Notes under the pieces: generated by a model
Seen by the model: the letters and a program-made list of their open reading frames with translations, nothing else
What the model was told of the DNA's origin: nothing
Databases searched by the model: none
Program-made: the position numbers and the translations under genes
NCBI RefSeq assembly: GCF_016598575.1
Contig: NZ_CP066801.1
Coordinates: 4,568,501 to 4,632,500 of the forward strand
Reading direction: 5' to 3'
Source: Streptomyces sp. HSG2
GTDB taxonomy: Bacteria > Actinomycetota > Actinomycetes > Streptomycetales > Streptomycetaceae
DNA length: 64,000 bases
Shown here: positions 55,197 to 64,000 of the stretch, piece after piece
Numbering within the stretch: position 1 is the first letter of the stretch
How the letters are laid out: every line of letters begins with the position of its first letter

Positions 55197-57734
55197 TTGC
55201 CAGACGAGGCCCACCCACTGACCGCAGCGAAGCCCGAGTCGGCCTCGGCCGCCGCGGCGAAGCCCGCGCCCGCGGTGACCCACGCCAAGAACGACGCCCG
55301 CGCACCGGTCGACCGGGGCCGGCCCGCACCCGTCGGCAAGCCCGCCGACCAGTCGCGGCCCAAGCCCGCGCCCCCGGAGCGCCCGCAGAACCCCCCCGCG
55401 GTCAGGGCGCCGGTCGGCCAGGCGCCCCGCTCGGGCTCCTCCAACCGGGTGCGTGCCCGTCTCGCGCGACTCGGCGTCCAGCGCGCCAACCCCTACAACC
55501 CGGTGCTGGAGCCACTGCTCCGGATAGTCCGCGGCAACGACCCCAAGATCGAGACCGCCACGCTGCGCCAGATCGAGAAGGCCTACCAGGTCGCGGAGCG
55601 CTGGCACCGGGGCCAGAAGCGCAAGAGCGGCGATCCGTACATCACCCACCCGCTCGCCGTGACCACGATCCTCGCCGAGTTGGGCATGGATCCGGCCACC
55701 CTCATGGCGGGGCTGCTGCACGACACCGTCGAGGACACCGAGTACGGCCTGGAAGACCTCCGTCGCGACTTCGGAGACGTCGTCGCCCTCCTGGTCGACG
55801 GCGTCACCAAGCTGGACAAGGTCAAGTTCGGCGAGGCCGCGCAGGCGGAGACCGTGCGCAAGATGGTGGTCGCCATGGCCAAGGACCCCCGAGTCCTGGT
55901 CATCAAGCTCGCGGACCGACTGCACAACATGCGCACCATGCGCTACCTCAAGCGGGAGAAGCAGGAGAAGAAGGCGCGGGAGACCCTGGAGATCTACGCG
56001 CCGCTCGCCCATCGCCTGGGTATGAACACCATCAAGTGGGAGCTGGAGGACCTCGCCTTCGCGATCCTCTACCCCAAGATGTACGACGAGATCGTCCGCC
56101 TGGTCGCGGAGCGCGCCCCGAAGCGGGACGAGTACCTGGCCGTCGTCACCGACGAGGTGCAGCAGGATCTGCGCGCGGCCCGGATCAAGGCGACCGTCAC
56201 CGGCCGCCCCAAGCACTACTACAGCGTCTACCAGAAGATGATCGTCAGGGGTCGCGACTTCGCGGAGATCTACGACCTGGTGGGCATCCGGGTCCTGGTG
56301 GACACCGTCCGGGACTGCTACGCGGCGCTCGGCACGGTGCACGCGCGGTGGAACCCGGTGCCGGGCCGGTTCAAGGACTACATCGCGATGCCCAAGTTCA
56401 ACATGTACCAGTCCCTGCACACCACGGTCATCGGTCCCAGCGGGAAGCCGGTCGAACTGCAGATCCGCACCTTCGACATGCACCGACGCGCCGAGTACGG
56501 CATCGCGGCGCACTGGAAGTACAAGCAGGAGGCCGTCGCCGGGGCCTCCAAGGTCCGTACCGACGTCCCTCGGGGCGCCGGGAAGGACAAGGACGCCGTC
56601 AACGACATGGCGTGGCTCCGACAGCTGCTGGACTGGCAGAAGGAGACCGAGGACCCCGGCGAGTTCCTGGAGTCGCTGCGCTTCGACCTGTCGCGGAACG
56701 AGGTCTTCGTCTTCACGCCAAAGGGCGACGTCATAGCGTTGCCTGCCGGTGCGACCCCGGTGGACTTCGCCTACGCCGTCCACACGGAGGTCGGCCACCG
56801 CACCATAGGAGCCCGGGTCAACGGTCGTCTGGTTCCGCTGGAGTCCACCCTGGACAACGGCGACCTGGTCGAGGTCTTCACCTCCAAGGCAGCCGGAGCG
56901 GGCCCCTCGCGGGACTGGCTCGGATTCGTCAAGTCACCCCGCGCGCGCAACAAGATCCGTTCCTGGTTCTCCAAGGAACGTCGCGACGAGGCGATCGAAC
57001 AGGGCAAGGACGCCATTGTCCGCGCGATGCGCAAGCAGAACCTGCCGATCCAGCGGATCCTCACCGGCGACTCGCTGGTCACCCTGGCCCACGAGATGCG
57101 CTACTCCGACATCTCCGCGCTGTACGCGGCGATCGGCGAGGGGCACGTCTCCGCGCAGAACATCGTGCAGAAGCTCGTCCAGGGCCTCGGAGGCGAGGAG
57201 GCCGCGACCGAGGACATCGACGAGGCCGTTCCGCCCGCCCGCGGCCGCGGCCGCAAGCGGCGCGGCGCCAACGACCCTGGCGTCGTCGTCAAGGGCGTCG
57301 ACGACGTGTGGGTGAAGCTCGCCCGCTGCTGCACCCCCGTCCCGGGCGACCCCGTCATCGGCTTCGTCACCCGAGGCAACGGAGTCTCGGTGCATCGCAG
57401 CGACTGTGTGAACGTGGACTCGCTGTCCCGCGAGCCCGAGCGCATCCTGGACGTCGAGTGGGCGCCCACTCAGTCCTCGGTCTTCCTCGTCGCGATCCAG
57501 GTCGAGGCGCTGGACCGCTCCCGGCTCCTGTCGGACGTCACCCGCGTCCTGTCCGACCAGCACGTCAACATCCTGTCGGCGGCCGTGCAGACCTCACGCG
57601 ACCGGGTCGCCGTCTCCCGATTCACCTTCGAGATGGGCGACCCCAAACACCTCGGCCACGTCCTGAAGGCCGTCCGCGGGGTGGAGGGCGTGTACGACGT
57701 CTACCGCGTCACCTCGGCGCGCCGACCGTCCTAG
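55197..57734 (+). CDS. relA: Bifunctional (p)ppGpp synthetase/hydrolase RelA
   Basis: An 845-residue stringent response enzyme. After an Ala/Pro-rich tail of ~80 residues come the HD hydrolase domain (GLLHDTVEDTEYG, H175-D176), the synthetase domain (RGRDFAEIYDLVGIRV, KFNMYQSLHTTV), TGS (VFVFTPKGDVIALPAGAT), a conserved cysteine region (ARCCTPVPGDPVIGF) and a C-terminal ACT domain. Both catalytic sites look intact. The start is TTG 55197 with GAGGAG five bases upstream. TACCAT at 55140-55145 is a likely -10. In streptomycetes this enzyme links starvation to antibiotic production. Confidence 0.95.
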   Translation: MPDEAHPLTAAKPESASAAAAKPAPAVTHAKNDARAPVDRGRPAPVGKPADQSRPKPAPPERPQNPPAVRAPVGQAPRSGSSNRVRARLARLGVQRANPYNPVLEPLLRIVRGNDPKIETATLRQIEKAYQVAERWHRGQKRKSGDPYITHPLAVTTILAELGMDPATLMAGLLHDTVEDTEYGLEDLRRDFGDVVALLVDGVTKLDKVKFGEAAQAETVRKMVVAMAKDPRVLVIKLADRLHNMRTMRYLKREKQEKKARETLEIYAPLAHRLGMNTIKWELEDLAFAILYPKMYDEIVRLVAERAPKRDEYLAVVTDEVQQDLRAARIKATVTGRPKHYYSVYQKMIVRGRDFAEIYDLVGIRVLVDTVRDCYAALGTVHARWNPVPGRFKDYIAMPKFNMYQSLHTTVIGPSGKPVELQIRTFDMHRRAEYGIAAHWKYKQEAVAGASKVRTDVPRGAGKDKDAVNDMAWLRQLLDWQKETEDPGEFLESLRFDLSRNEVFVFTPKGDVIALPAGATPVDFAYAVHTEVGHRTIGARVNGRLVPLESTLDNGDLVEVFTSKAAGAGPSRDWLGFVKSPRARNKIRSWFSKERRDEAIEQGKDAIVRAMRKQNLPIQRILTGDSLVTLAHEMRYSDISALYAAIGEGHVSAQNIVQKLVQGLGGEEAATEDIDEAVPPARGRGRKRRGANDPGVVVKGVDDVWVKLARCCTPVPGDPVIGFVTRGNGVSVHRSDCVNVDSLSREPERILDVEWAPTQSSVFLVAIQVEALDRSRLLSDVTRVLSDQHVNILSAAVQTSRDRVAVSRFTFEMGDPKHLGHVLKAVRGVEGVYDVYRVTSARRPS

Positions 57735-57828
57735 CGGCGGCCGGAGCCGCCGAACTCGTCCCGGCCCCACGCGCCGAGGGGTCGAAGGTCGTGGGGCGAC
57801 GCGCGCGGGTGGGCGTAGCCGCCCAGGC

Positions 57829-57858
57829 GAAGGGCCCGACGTCGCCGCCGGGCCCTTC
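57829..57858. terminator. Bidirectional terminator between relA and the DUF349 gene
   Basis: GAAGGGCCCG and CGGGCCCTTC form a perfect 10-base stem with a 10-base loop, between convergent genes. T-rich on one side and A-rich on the other, it could serve both. Confidence 0.75.
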
Positions 57859-57890
57859 TCGCGTGTCCGGTCGCCGCCGGCGAGTCCGAT

Positions 57891-59120
57891 CTAGCCGCCG
57901 AACTCCCGCAGCCCCTTGAGCGCCTGGTCCAGCAGCGCTCGCCGACCCTCCAGCTCGCGCTCCAGCTTCTCCGCCCGAGCCGTGTTGCCCTGGGCACGAG
58001 CCTGCGCCAGTCGGCCTTCCAGGGCGTCCACGGCGGCCTGGAGCTGGCCGGTCAGCCCCTCGGCGCGGGCGCGCGCCTCGGGGTTGGTGCGGCGCCACTC
58101 CACCTCTTCGGCCTCTTGGACGGCCCGTTCGACCGCGTGCAGCCGACCCTCGATCTTCGCCCGGGCGTCCCTCGGCACGTGACCGATCGCCTCCCACCGC
58201 TGATTGATCGACCGGAGCCCGGCTCGGGCCGACCGCAGGTCGGAGACCGGAAGCAGCTTCTCGGCCTCCCCCACCAGTTCCTCCTTGAGCTTGAGGTTCT
58301 CGGCCTGCTCGGCGTCCCGCTCGGCGAAGACAGCGCTGCGGGCGCCGAAGAAGACGTCCTGGGCGCCGCGGAAACGGTTCCACAGATCGTCCTCGTGCTC
58401 GCGCTGAGCGCGGCCCGCGGCCTTCCACTCGGTCATCAGATCCCGGTAACGGGCGGCCGTCGCACCCCAGTCCGTCGAGCCCGACAGCGCCTCGGCCTCG
58501 CCGACCAGCCGTTCCTTGGTCCGTCGGGCCTCCTCGCGCTGAGCGTCCAACTGCGCGAAGTGCTGCTTGCGCCGCTTGGAGAACGCCGAACGCGCATGCG
58601 AGAAGCGATGCCAGAGCTCGTCGTCCGACTTGCGGTCCAGCCTCGGCAACGCCTTCCAGGAGTCCACCAGGGCGCGGAGCCGCTCGCCCGCCACGCGCCA
58701 CTGGTCGGATCGGGCCAGTTCCTCGGCTTCGGCGACCAGCTCCTCCTTGGCTCGGCGGGCCTCGTCGGACTGCTTGGCCCGCTGTGCCCTGCGTTCCTCG
58801 CGGCGCTCCCGCACCAGCGCGACCAGCTTGTCCAGCCGGGCTCGCAGCGCGTCCAGGTCGCCCACCGCGTGATGCGCGTCCACCTGCTCGCGCAGATGGT
58901 CGATCGCGGCCTGGGCGTCCTTCGCCGAGAGGTCGGTGGTCCCCACCCGCTTTTCGAGGAGGCCGATCTCGACCACCAGGCCCTCGTACTTGCGCTCGAA
59001 GTAGGCCAGCGCCTCCTCGGGGGAGCCGGCCTGCCAGGAACCGACGACCTGCTCGCCCTCGGCCGTACGCACGTACACGGTCCCCGTCTCGTCGACGCGG
59101 CCCCACGGGTCGCTGCTCAC
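57891..59120 (-). CDS. DUF349 domain protein
   Basis: A 409-residue, mostly helical protein built of repeated DUF349 units, each with a Trp and a polar motif (WKALPRLDRKSDDELWHRF, WKAAGRAQREHEDDLWNRF, WEAIGHVPRDARAKIEGRL). The N-terminus (SSDPWGRVDETGTVYV) is a separate small domain, and the C-terminus is a coiled coil (LERELEGRRALLDQAL). Function unknown, although the family is widespread. GTG 59120 has GGAGG four bases upstream. Confidence 0.87.
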   Translation of the reverse strand: MSSDPWGRVDETGTVYVRTAEGEQVVGSWQAGSPEEALAYFERKYEGLVVEIGLLEKRVGTTDLSAKDAQAAIDHLREQVDAHHAVGDLDALRARLDKLVALVRERREERRAQRAKQSDEARRAKEELVAEAEELARSDQWRVAGERLRALVDSWKALPRLDRKSDDELWHRFSHARSAFSKRRKQHFAQLDAQREEARRTKERLVGEAEALSGSTDWGATAARYRDLMTEWKAAGRAQREHEDDLWNRFRGAQDVFFGARSAVFAERDAEQAENLKLKEELVGEAEKLLPVSDLRSARAGLRSINQRWEAIGHVPRDARAKIEGRLHAVERAVQEAEEVEWRRTNPEARARAEGLTGQLQAAVDALEGRLAQARAQGNTARAEKLERELEGRRALLDQALKGLREFGG

Positions 59121-59253
59121 AGCGCCTCCTCCACATGATGCCCGCGGAGGCCTGCGCACCCCCGGGCATCGTCCACAGTTTCGTCTCCGCCAACATAGGC
59201 GACCGGCGGGCGGCGTGTCCGCTTCCCGCGCGACCGAAATCACGCGACGGACA

Positions 59254-60072
59254 TCAGGATTCGGTGACGGTCGCCTTGTCGATGACCACGGTCGCGTTGG
59301 GGGCGCCGTCACCGACTCCGGTGGTCTCGCCGGCGTCGGCGATCTTCTTCAGCACCTTCATGCCGGCGTCCGAGACCGTCCCGAACGGCGTGTAGCTGGG
59401 CGGGAGCGGACTGTCCTCGTACACCAGGAAGAACTGGCTGCCGCCGGAGTCGGGCTGACCGGTGTTGGCCATCGCTACCGTGCCCGCCGGGTAGACGTCC
59501 CCCTTCAGGTCGGCGTCCTCCAGGTTCTCGTCCGGGATCGTGTAGCCGGGCCCGCCGTTGCCCTGCCCGGTCGGGTCGCCGCACTGCAGGACGTAGATGC
59601 CGTTGGTCGTCAGCCGGTGACACGGCGTGTGGTCGAAGTAGCCCTCGTCCGCGAGGAAGGCGAAGGAGTTCACGGTGTGCGGGGCCGCCGACGCCTTGAG
59701 CGCGACGTCCACGGTTCCGCAGGTGGTGGCCAACTCCATCGTGTACTTCGCGGACTCGTCGATGGTCATCGCCGGTTCCTCGTCCCACGTCTCCGTCGCG
59801 GGCTCACCCGCCGCGGGCTTGTCGCAGGGGTCGGGGGCCTTCTCGGACGGGGTGGCGCTCGCCGCGACGTCCTTGCTCGCGTCGTCCTTCCCGCCGTCCT
59901 CGAAGGGCTTGGTCACGTACAACGCCACGCTGCCGATCACGACCACACCGAGCACCGAGGCGACCACGGCGTTGCGCACGCGGGTCCTCCGGCGTGCGGC
60001 GGTGCGCCGCTGCTGCTGGCGCAAGAACTTCTCCCGGGCGAGCTGACGCCGCCGCTGCTCCTGGCTGACCAC
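59254..60072 (-). CDS. Membrane-anchored cyclophilin-type peptidyl-prolyl isomerase
   Basis: A 272-residue protein. A basic N-terminus (QEQRRRQLAREKFLRQQQRR) leads to one membrane helix (NAVVASVLGVVVIGSVALYV), a disordered linker, and a cyclophilin domain outside the membrane with VNSFAFLADEGYFDHTPCHR, QCGDPTGQGNGGPGY, AMANTGQPDSGGSQFF and TPFGTV. It should assist folding of exported proteins. GTG 60072 has GGAG seven bases upstream; the longer frame lacks one. Confidence 0.92.
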   Translation of the reverse strand: MVSQEQRRRQLAREKFLRQQQRRTAARRRTRVRNAVVASVLGVVVIGSVALYVTKPFEDGGKDDASKDVAASATPSEKAPDPCDKPAAGEPATETWDEEPAMTIDESAKYTMELATTCGTVDVALKASAAPHTVNSFAFLADEGYFDHTPCHRLTTNGIYVLQCGDPTGQGNGGPGYTIPDENLEDADLKGDVYPAGTVAMANTGQPDSGGSQFFLVYEDSPLPPSYTPFGTVSDAGMKVLKKIADAGETTGVGDGAPNATVVIDKATVTES

Positions 60073-60177
60073 CGGGTTCTTCTCCTCATGCGTCTTCGGG
60101 CGACTGGTTGCGTCGGTGCGATCCGTCTTCGTAGCCCCGTACCGTATATGGGTTGGCTGAGGAATCGGCACCGCCGG

Positions 60178-60183
60178 TAGGCT
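60178..60183 (+). promoter_or_regulatory. -10 element for the metallo-hydrolase/hisS operon
   Basis: TAGGCT with TTGGCT 19 bases before it, about 60 bases ahead of the metallo-hydrolase gene. Confidence 0.4.
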
Positions 60184-60242
60184 CTGACCTGCGCGCGCCA
60201 CCACCGCGAGCCCACCCGAACCACCACGAACGAAGGACGATC

Positions 60243-60953
60243 GTGCTCATTGCCGGGTTCCCCGCCGGAGCCTGGGGGACGAACTGCTACCTCGTCGCCC
60301 CGGCCGCCGGTGAGGAGTGCGTGATCATCGACCCTGGCCATCAGGCCGCCCCCGGAGTCGAGGCGGCGATCGCCGAGCATCGCCTCAAGCCGGTCGCCGT
60401 CGTCCTGACGCACGGCCATATCGACCACGTCGCTTCCGTCGTGCCGGTCTGCGGCGCGCACGGCGTCCCCGCGTGGATCCATCCCGCCGACCGGTACATG
60501 ATGAGCGATCCCGAGAAGGCCCTCGGCCGCTCCATCGGCATGCCCCTGATGGGAGAGCTGGCCGTGGGCGAGCCGGACGACGTGCGGGAGATGACCGACG
60601 GCGCGCGGCTGTCGCTGGCCGGTCTGGAGCTGACGGTCGCGCACGCGCCCGGCCACACGAAGGGGTCGGTGACCTTCGCCCTGCCCGAGGCGGCGGACGT
60701 GCCGCCGGTGCTGTTCTCGGGTGACCTCCTGTTCGCCGGTTCGGTCGGGCGTACCGACCTGCCCGGGGGCGACCCGGCCGAGTTGCTCGCGTCGCTGGCC
60801 AGGGTGTGCCTGCCGCTCCAGGACTCCACCGTGGTGCTGGCCGGGCACGGCCCCCAAACGACCATCGGCCGAGAGCGCGCCGGCAACCCCTACCTTCGGC
60901 AGGTGGCCGAGGGCCGGGAACAGCGTGTCGATCTCCCCCGACGAGGAATGTGA
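60243..60953 (+). CDS. Metallo-beta-lactamase fold hydrolase, glyoxalase II-like
   Basis: A 236-residue hydrolase with the metal-binding LTHGHIDHVAS, later HAPGHTKGSVTF, LFSGDLLFAGSVGRTD and VLAGHGPQTT, matching the hydroxyacylglutathione hydrolase-like subgroup. Two metal ions are expected. The natural thioester or other substrate is unknown. GTG 60243 is preceded by GGAC. It is 13 bases upstream of hisS, so cotranscribed. Confidence 0.9.
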   Translation: MLIAGFPAGAWGTNCYLVAPAAGEECVIIDPGHQAAPGVEAAIAEHRLKPVAVVLTHGHIDHVASVVPVCGAHGVPAWIHPADRYMMSDPEKALGRSIGMPLMGELAVGEPDDVREMTDGARLSLAGLELTVAHAPGHTKGSVTFALPEAADVPPVLFSGDLLFAGSVGRTDLPGGDPAELLASLARVCLPLQDSTVVLAGHGPQTTIGRERAGNPYLRQVAEGREQRVDLPRRGM

Positions 60954-60966
60954 CGAGAGACCTTCC

Positions 60967-62229
60967 GTGACCATCTTCACCGCCCCCAAGGGCACCTACG
61001 ATCTGCTCCCGCCGGACAGCGCGACCTACCTGGCCGTCCGCGAGGCGATCGCCGCGCCGCTGCGCCAATCCGGATACGGCTACATCGAGACTCCCGGTTT
61101 CGAGAACGTGGAACTCTTCGCCCGCGGCGTCGGCGAGTCCACCGACATCGTCACCAAGGAGATGTACGTCTTCGAGACCAAGGGCGGCGACCGTCTCGCA
61201 CTGCGTCCCGAGACCACGGCCCCGGTGTTGCGGGCCGTGCTGGAATCCAACCTGCACAGGTCGGGAAACCTGCCGGTCAAGGTCTGGTACTCGGGCTCGC
61301 AGTACCGCTACGAGCGGCCTCAGAAGGGTCGCTATCGCCACTTCTCACAGGTCGGTGCCGAGGCCATCGGAGTCGAGGATCCGGCGTTGGACGCCGAGAT
61401 GATCATTCTCGCGGACCAGGCGTACCGCTCTCTGGGCCTGCGGGAGTTCCGCATCCTGCTCAACAGCCTCGGCGACCGCGAGTGCCGCCCCGTCTACCGG
61501 GCGGCGTTGCGGGACTTCCTGGGCGGACTCGACCTGGACGAGGACACGGTCCGACGTGCCGAGCTGAACCCGCTCCGGGTGCTGGACGACAAGCGTGAGG
61601 AGGTCCGGCGACAGCTGGCGTCGGCCCCGCTGCTGCGCGACTACCTCTGCGACGCCTGCAAGGCCTTCCACGAGGAGGTCCGGGAACTGGTCTCCGCCGC
61701 CGGGGTGCGGTACGAGGACGACGCCCGCCTGGTTCGGGGCCTGGACTACTACACGCGGACCACCTTCGAGTTCGTCCACGACGGCCTGGGATCGCAGTCG
61801 GCGGTCGGCGGAGGCGGGAGGTACGACGGTCTCTCCGAGATGATCGGCGGGCCCGCGCTGCCCTCGGTGGGGTGGGCGCTCGGCGTCGACCGCACCGTCC
61901 TGGCCCTGCGGGCGGAGGGTGTCCGGCCGGCGCTCCCCGCGGCCACGTCGGTCTTCGCCGTGCCGCTGGGGGACGAGGCCCGACGGGTCCTCTTCGGCAA
62001 GGTCGGCGAGCTGCGGAAGAACGGCATCGCCGCAGACTTCTGCTACGGCGGCAAGGGCCTGAAGGGGGCGATGAAGAACGCCGACCGCAGCGGCGCCCGC
62101 TTCACCCTGGTCGCGGGTGATCGTGATCTGGCCGAGGGTGTGGTCCAGTTGAAGGACATGAGGTCGGGAGAGCAGACGGCGATCGGCGTCCACGAGATCG
62201 TGGCCGAGCTGGAGGCGCGGATCGGGTGA
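60967..62229 (+). CDS. hisS: Histidyl-tRNA synthetase
   Basis: A 420-residue class II synthetase. It has PKGTYDLLPP, LRPETTAPVLRAV, motif 2 GSQYRYERPQKGRYRHF, the histidine-binding LVRGLDYYTRTTFEF and motif 3 VGWALGVDR, then an anticodon-binding domain. GTG 60967 begins the conserved core; the frame from 60721 overlaps the hydrolase gene and is not used. Confidence 0.97.
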   Translation: MTIFTAPKGTYDLLPPDSATYLAVREAIAAPLRQSGYGYIETPGFENVELFARGVGESTDIVTKEMYVFETKGGDRLALRPETTAPVLRAVLESNLHRSGNLPVKVWYSGSQYRYERPQKGRYRHFSQVGAEAIGVEDPALDAEMIILADQAYRSLGLREFRILLNSLGDRECRPVYRAALRDFLGGLDLDEDTVRRAELNPLRVLDDKREEVRRQLASAPLLRDYLCDACKAFHEEVRELVSAAGVRYEDDARLVRGLDYYTRTTFEFVHDGLGSQSAVGGGGRYDGLSEMIGGPALPSVGWALGVDRTVLALRAEGVRPALPAATSVFAVPLGDEARRVLFGKVGELRKNGIAADFCYGGKGLKGAMKNADRSGARFTLVAGDRDLAEGVVQLKDMRSGEQTAIGVHEIVAELEARIG

Positions 62230-62315
62230 TCGCGCGCGTCGTCGTACGCGCGTGCGGTGCCCCCGCGGGTGTCCGGAAACCCGTACCCGGAGCGGGGGTC
62301 CCCGGTCCGGAGGCG

Positions 62316-62344
62316 GGTGACAACGCGGGGCCGTGAGGCACAAT
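62316..62344 (+). promoter_or_regulatory. Promoter of the VKOR-family gene
   Basis: GGTGAC at 62316-62321 and CACAAT at 62339-62344 are exactly 17 bases apart, 45 bases before the chosen start. Confidence 0.55.
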
Positions 62345-62388
62345 GGCCGTGCCGGAAGCAGGCCCCCTCACATGACGGAATCGGCGTG

Positions 62389-63051
62389 ATGATCAAGACG
62401 ACAGCCAAGGACGTCTCCACCGTGACCGACTCGGAGCCGCCGCGTCCCGAGGTCGGACCCGCTCGGGTCGGGTCGGGTCGGGCACTCGCCCTGCTGTTGG
62501 TGATCACGGGCGCGGCGGGGGTGCTCGCCTCCTGGATCATCACTCTCGACAAGTTCAAGATCCTCGAATACCAGGTCGACGGGAAGCAGTACAACCCCAG
62601 CTGCGGGATCAATCCCGTCGTCTCCTGTGGCAACGTCATGGAGAGCGCTCAGGCGTCCGTCTTCGGATTCCCCAACCCGATGCTGGGGTTGGTGACCTTC
62701 GGCATCGTGGTCTGTGTGGGCGTGAGCCTGCTCGCCGGGGCCCGCTTCCCCCGCTGGTACTGGCTCACGCTCAACGCCGGGACCTTGTTCGGCGTGGTCT
62801 TCTGTGCCTGGTTGCAGTTCCAGTCGCTTTACCGGATCAACGCACTCTGCCTGTGGTGCTGCCTGGCCTGGGTCGCAACGATCGTCATGTTCTGGTACGT
62901 GACCTCGTTCAACCTGCGCAACGGGAACCTGCCTGCCCCCGCCCCCCTGAAGCGCTTCCTCGCGGAGTTCACCTGGGTCCTGCCGGTCGTGCACACCGGG
63001 ATCATCGTGATGCTGATCCTGACCCGCTGGGGCGCCAAGCTCTGGGCCTGA
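62389..63051 (+). CDS. Vitamin K epoxide reductase family membrane protein
   Basis: A protein of about 220 residues with five hydrophobic segments. It carries the VKOR cysteine pairs: a loop pair in CGINPVVSCGNVM and the membrane CxxC in ALCLWCCLAWV. Bacterial VKOR proteins reoxidise DsbA-like enzymes through quinone, so it supports disulfide formation in exported proteins. Starts at GTG 62386, ATG 62389 and GTG 62421 are all possible; 62389 is a compromise. It is the only membrane thiol oxidase seen here; the DsbA-like protein at 33318-33857 has no export signal. Confidence 0.88.
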   Translation: MIKTTAKDVSTVTDSEPPRPEVGPARVGSGRALALLLVITGAAGVLASWIITLDKFKILEYQVDGKQYNPSCGINPVVSCGNVMESAQASVFGFPNPMLGLVTFGIVVCVGVSLLAGARFPRWYWLTLNAGTLFGVVFCAWLQFQSLYRINALCLWCCLAWVATIVMFWYVTSFNLRNGNLPAPAPLKRFLAEFTWVLPVVHTGIIVMLILTRWGAKLWA

Positions 63052-63096
63052 CCCACCCCGAGGACCGATGTCGGAGCGGTGCCCTAGGGTTGCCGT

Positions 63097-64000
63097 GTGG
63101 AGCCCGACCTGTTCACCGCGGCGGCGGAGGAACGCCAGGAGAAGGACCCCGCCGGCGCCCCCTTGGCCGTGCGGATGCGCCCGCGCACCCTCGACGAGGT
63201 CGTGGGGCAGCGCCACCTCCTCGTGCCCGGATCGCCGCTCCGCCGGCTGGTGGGGGAGGGGCCTGCGGGGCCTGTGGGCCCTTCCTCGGTGATCCTCTGG
63301 GGGCCGCCAGGCACAGGCAAGACCACCCTCGCGAACGTGGTCTCCCGGGCCGGAGGCAAGCGCTTCGTGGAGCTGTCCGCGATCACCGCGGGGGTCAAGG
63401 AGGTCCGGGCCGTCATCGACGGCGCCCGTAGGGCCGTCGGCGGATACGGCAAGGAGACGGTCCTCTTCCTCGACGAGATCCACCGCTTCAGCAAGGCACA
63501 GCAGGACTCCCTGCTGCCCGCCGTGGAGAACCGCTGGGTCACCTTGATCGCCGCGACCACCGAGAACCCGTCCTTCTCGGTGATCTCGCCGCTGTCGTCC
63601 CGCTCCTTGTTGCTGACCCTGGAGCCCCTCACCGGCGACGACGTCCGTGACCTGCTCCGTCGCGCGCTGACCGACCCGCGAGGGCTCGACGGGCTCGTCG
63701 GGCTGCCCCCCGAGTCGGAGGAGCACCTGCTGCGGATCGCCGGGGGAGACGCCCGCCGAGCCCTCACGGCGCTGGAGGCCGCGGCGGGCGCGGCCTTGGC
63801 CAAGGGGGAGGCCGAGATCGGCCTGTCGACACTGGAGGAGACCGTCGACCGGGCCGCCGTGGCCTACGACCGGGACGGCGACCAGCACTACGACGTGGCC
63901 AGTGCTCTGATCAAGTCCATTCGCGGCTCCGACGTGGACGCCGCCCTGCACTACCTGGCTCGCATGGTCGACGCCGGCGAGGATCCCCGCTTCATCGCCC
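63097..64000 (+). CDS. rarA: Replication-associated recombination ATPase RarA (partial, 5' part)
   Basis: The first ~301 residues of an AAA+ ATPase related to RuvB and the clamp loader. It shows PLAVRMRPRTLDEVVGQRHLL, Walker A GPPGTGKTT, Walker B VLFLDEIHRFSKAQQD, sensor 1 AATTENPSFSVISPL and SRSLLLTLEPL, then YDRDGDQHYDVASALIKS. RarA acts at stalled replication forks. GTG 63097 is six bases after TAGGGT (63085-63090), suggesting a leaderless start. The gene runs off the right end of the window. Confidence 0.93.
   Translation, partial: MEPDLFTAAAEERQEKDPAGAPLAVRMRPRTLDEVVGQRHLLVPGSPLRRLVGEGPAGPVGPSSVILWGPPGTGKTTLANVVSRAGGKRFVELSAITAGVKEVRAVIDGARRAVGGYGKETVLFLDEIHRFSKAQQDSLLPAVENRWVTLIAATTENPSFSVISPLSSRSLLLTLEPLTGDDVRDLLRRALTDPRGLDGLVGLPPESEEHLLRIAGGDARRALTALEAAAGAALAKGEAEIGLSTLEETVDRAAVAYDRDGDQHYDVASALIKSIRGSDVDAALHYLARMVDAGEDPRFIA

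Overview
The window is a very GC-rich actinobacterial chromosome segment. Streptomyces or a close relative is the best fit: GTG and TTG starts are common, intergenic distances are short, and there is an SsgB-type sporulation protein, a CGNR regulator, MetNIQ, a BluB-CobT fusion and the block thrS-HIT-pgsA-acyltransferase-pimA-pdxST-yebC-ruvCAB-yajC-secDF-apt-relA-hisS. From memory, this order matches the S. coelicolor arg-to-hisS region. I see no insertion sequence, CRISPR array, prophage or integrase.

Layout. 1-2855: arginine operon tail (argJ end, argB, argD, argR). 2931-6342: a minus-strand cassette reading L,D-transpeptidase, flavin/heme reductase, FMN-binding protein, ApbE. 6649-9346: argG and argH behind an apparent ArgR-controlled promoter. 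9453-13100: TetR/MFS efflux pair, PlsC-like acyltransferase and a decayed methyltransferase. 13119-15856: phosphodiesterase, GNAT and two small membrane proteins. 16120-19065: methionine ABC transporter behind a Cys/Met-ending leader peptide. 19223-26627: GNAT, then the corrin/siroheme genes cobL, bluB-cobT and cysG. 26676-28903: rRNA methyltransferase and a convergent Ser/Thr kinase.

28904-30245 holds a gene-free, hairpin-rich stretch and a minus-strand tRNA operon (Gly, Cys, three Val). 30423-34858: p-aminobenzoate genes pabB and pabC, GNAT, DsbA-like and small membrane proteins. 34928-36818: CGNR regulator, ssgB and a PGPGW membrane protein. 36892-37191: two tRNA-Val(CAC) units. 37599-45703: thrS, HIT and the phosphatidylinositol mannoside block. 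45920-48250: vitamin B6 synthase and yebC. 48461-54471: ruvCAB and the Sec accessory genes. 54468-64000: apt, relA, a DUF349 protein, PPIase, a metallo-hydrolase, hisS, a VKOR protein and the start of rarA.

Most of the window is conserved core genome. The less explained points are the metN leader peptide, strong inverted repeats around ssgB, the hairpin island beside the tRNA operon, the flavinylation cassette inside the arg region, an altered metal-site motif in the phosphodiesterase, and many start codons placed for leaderless translation.
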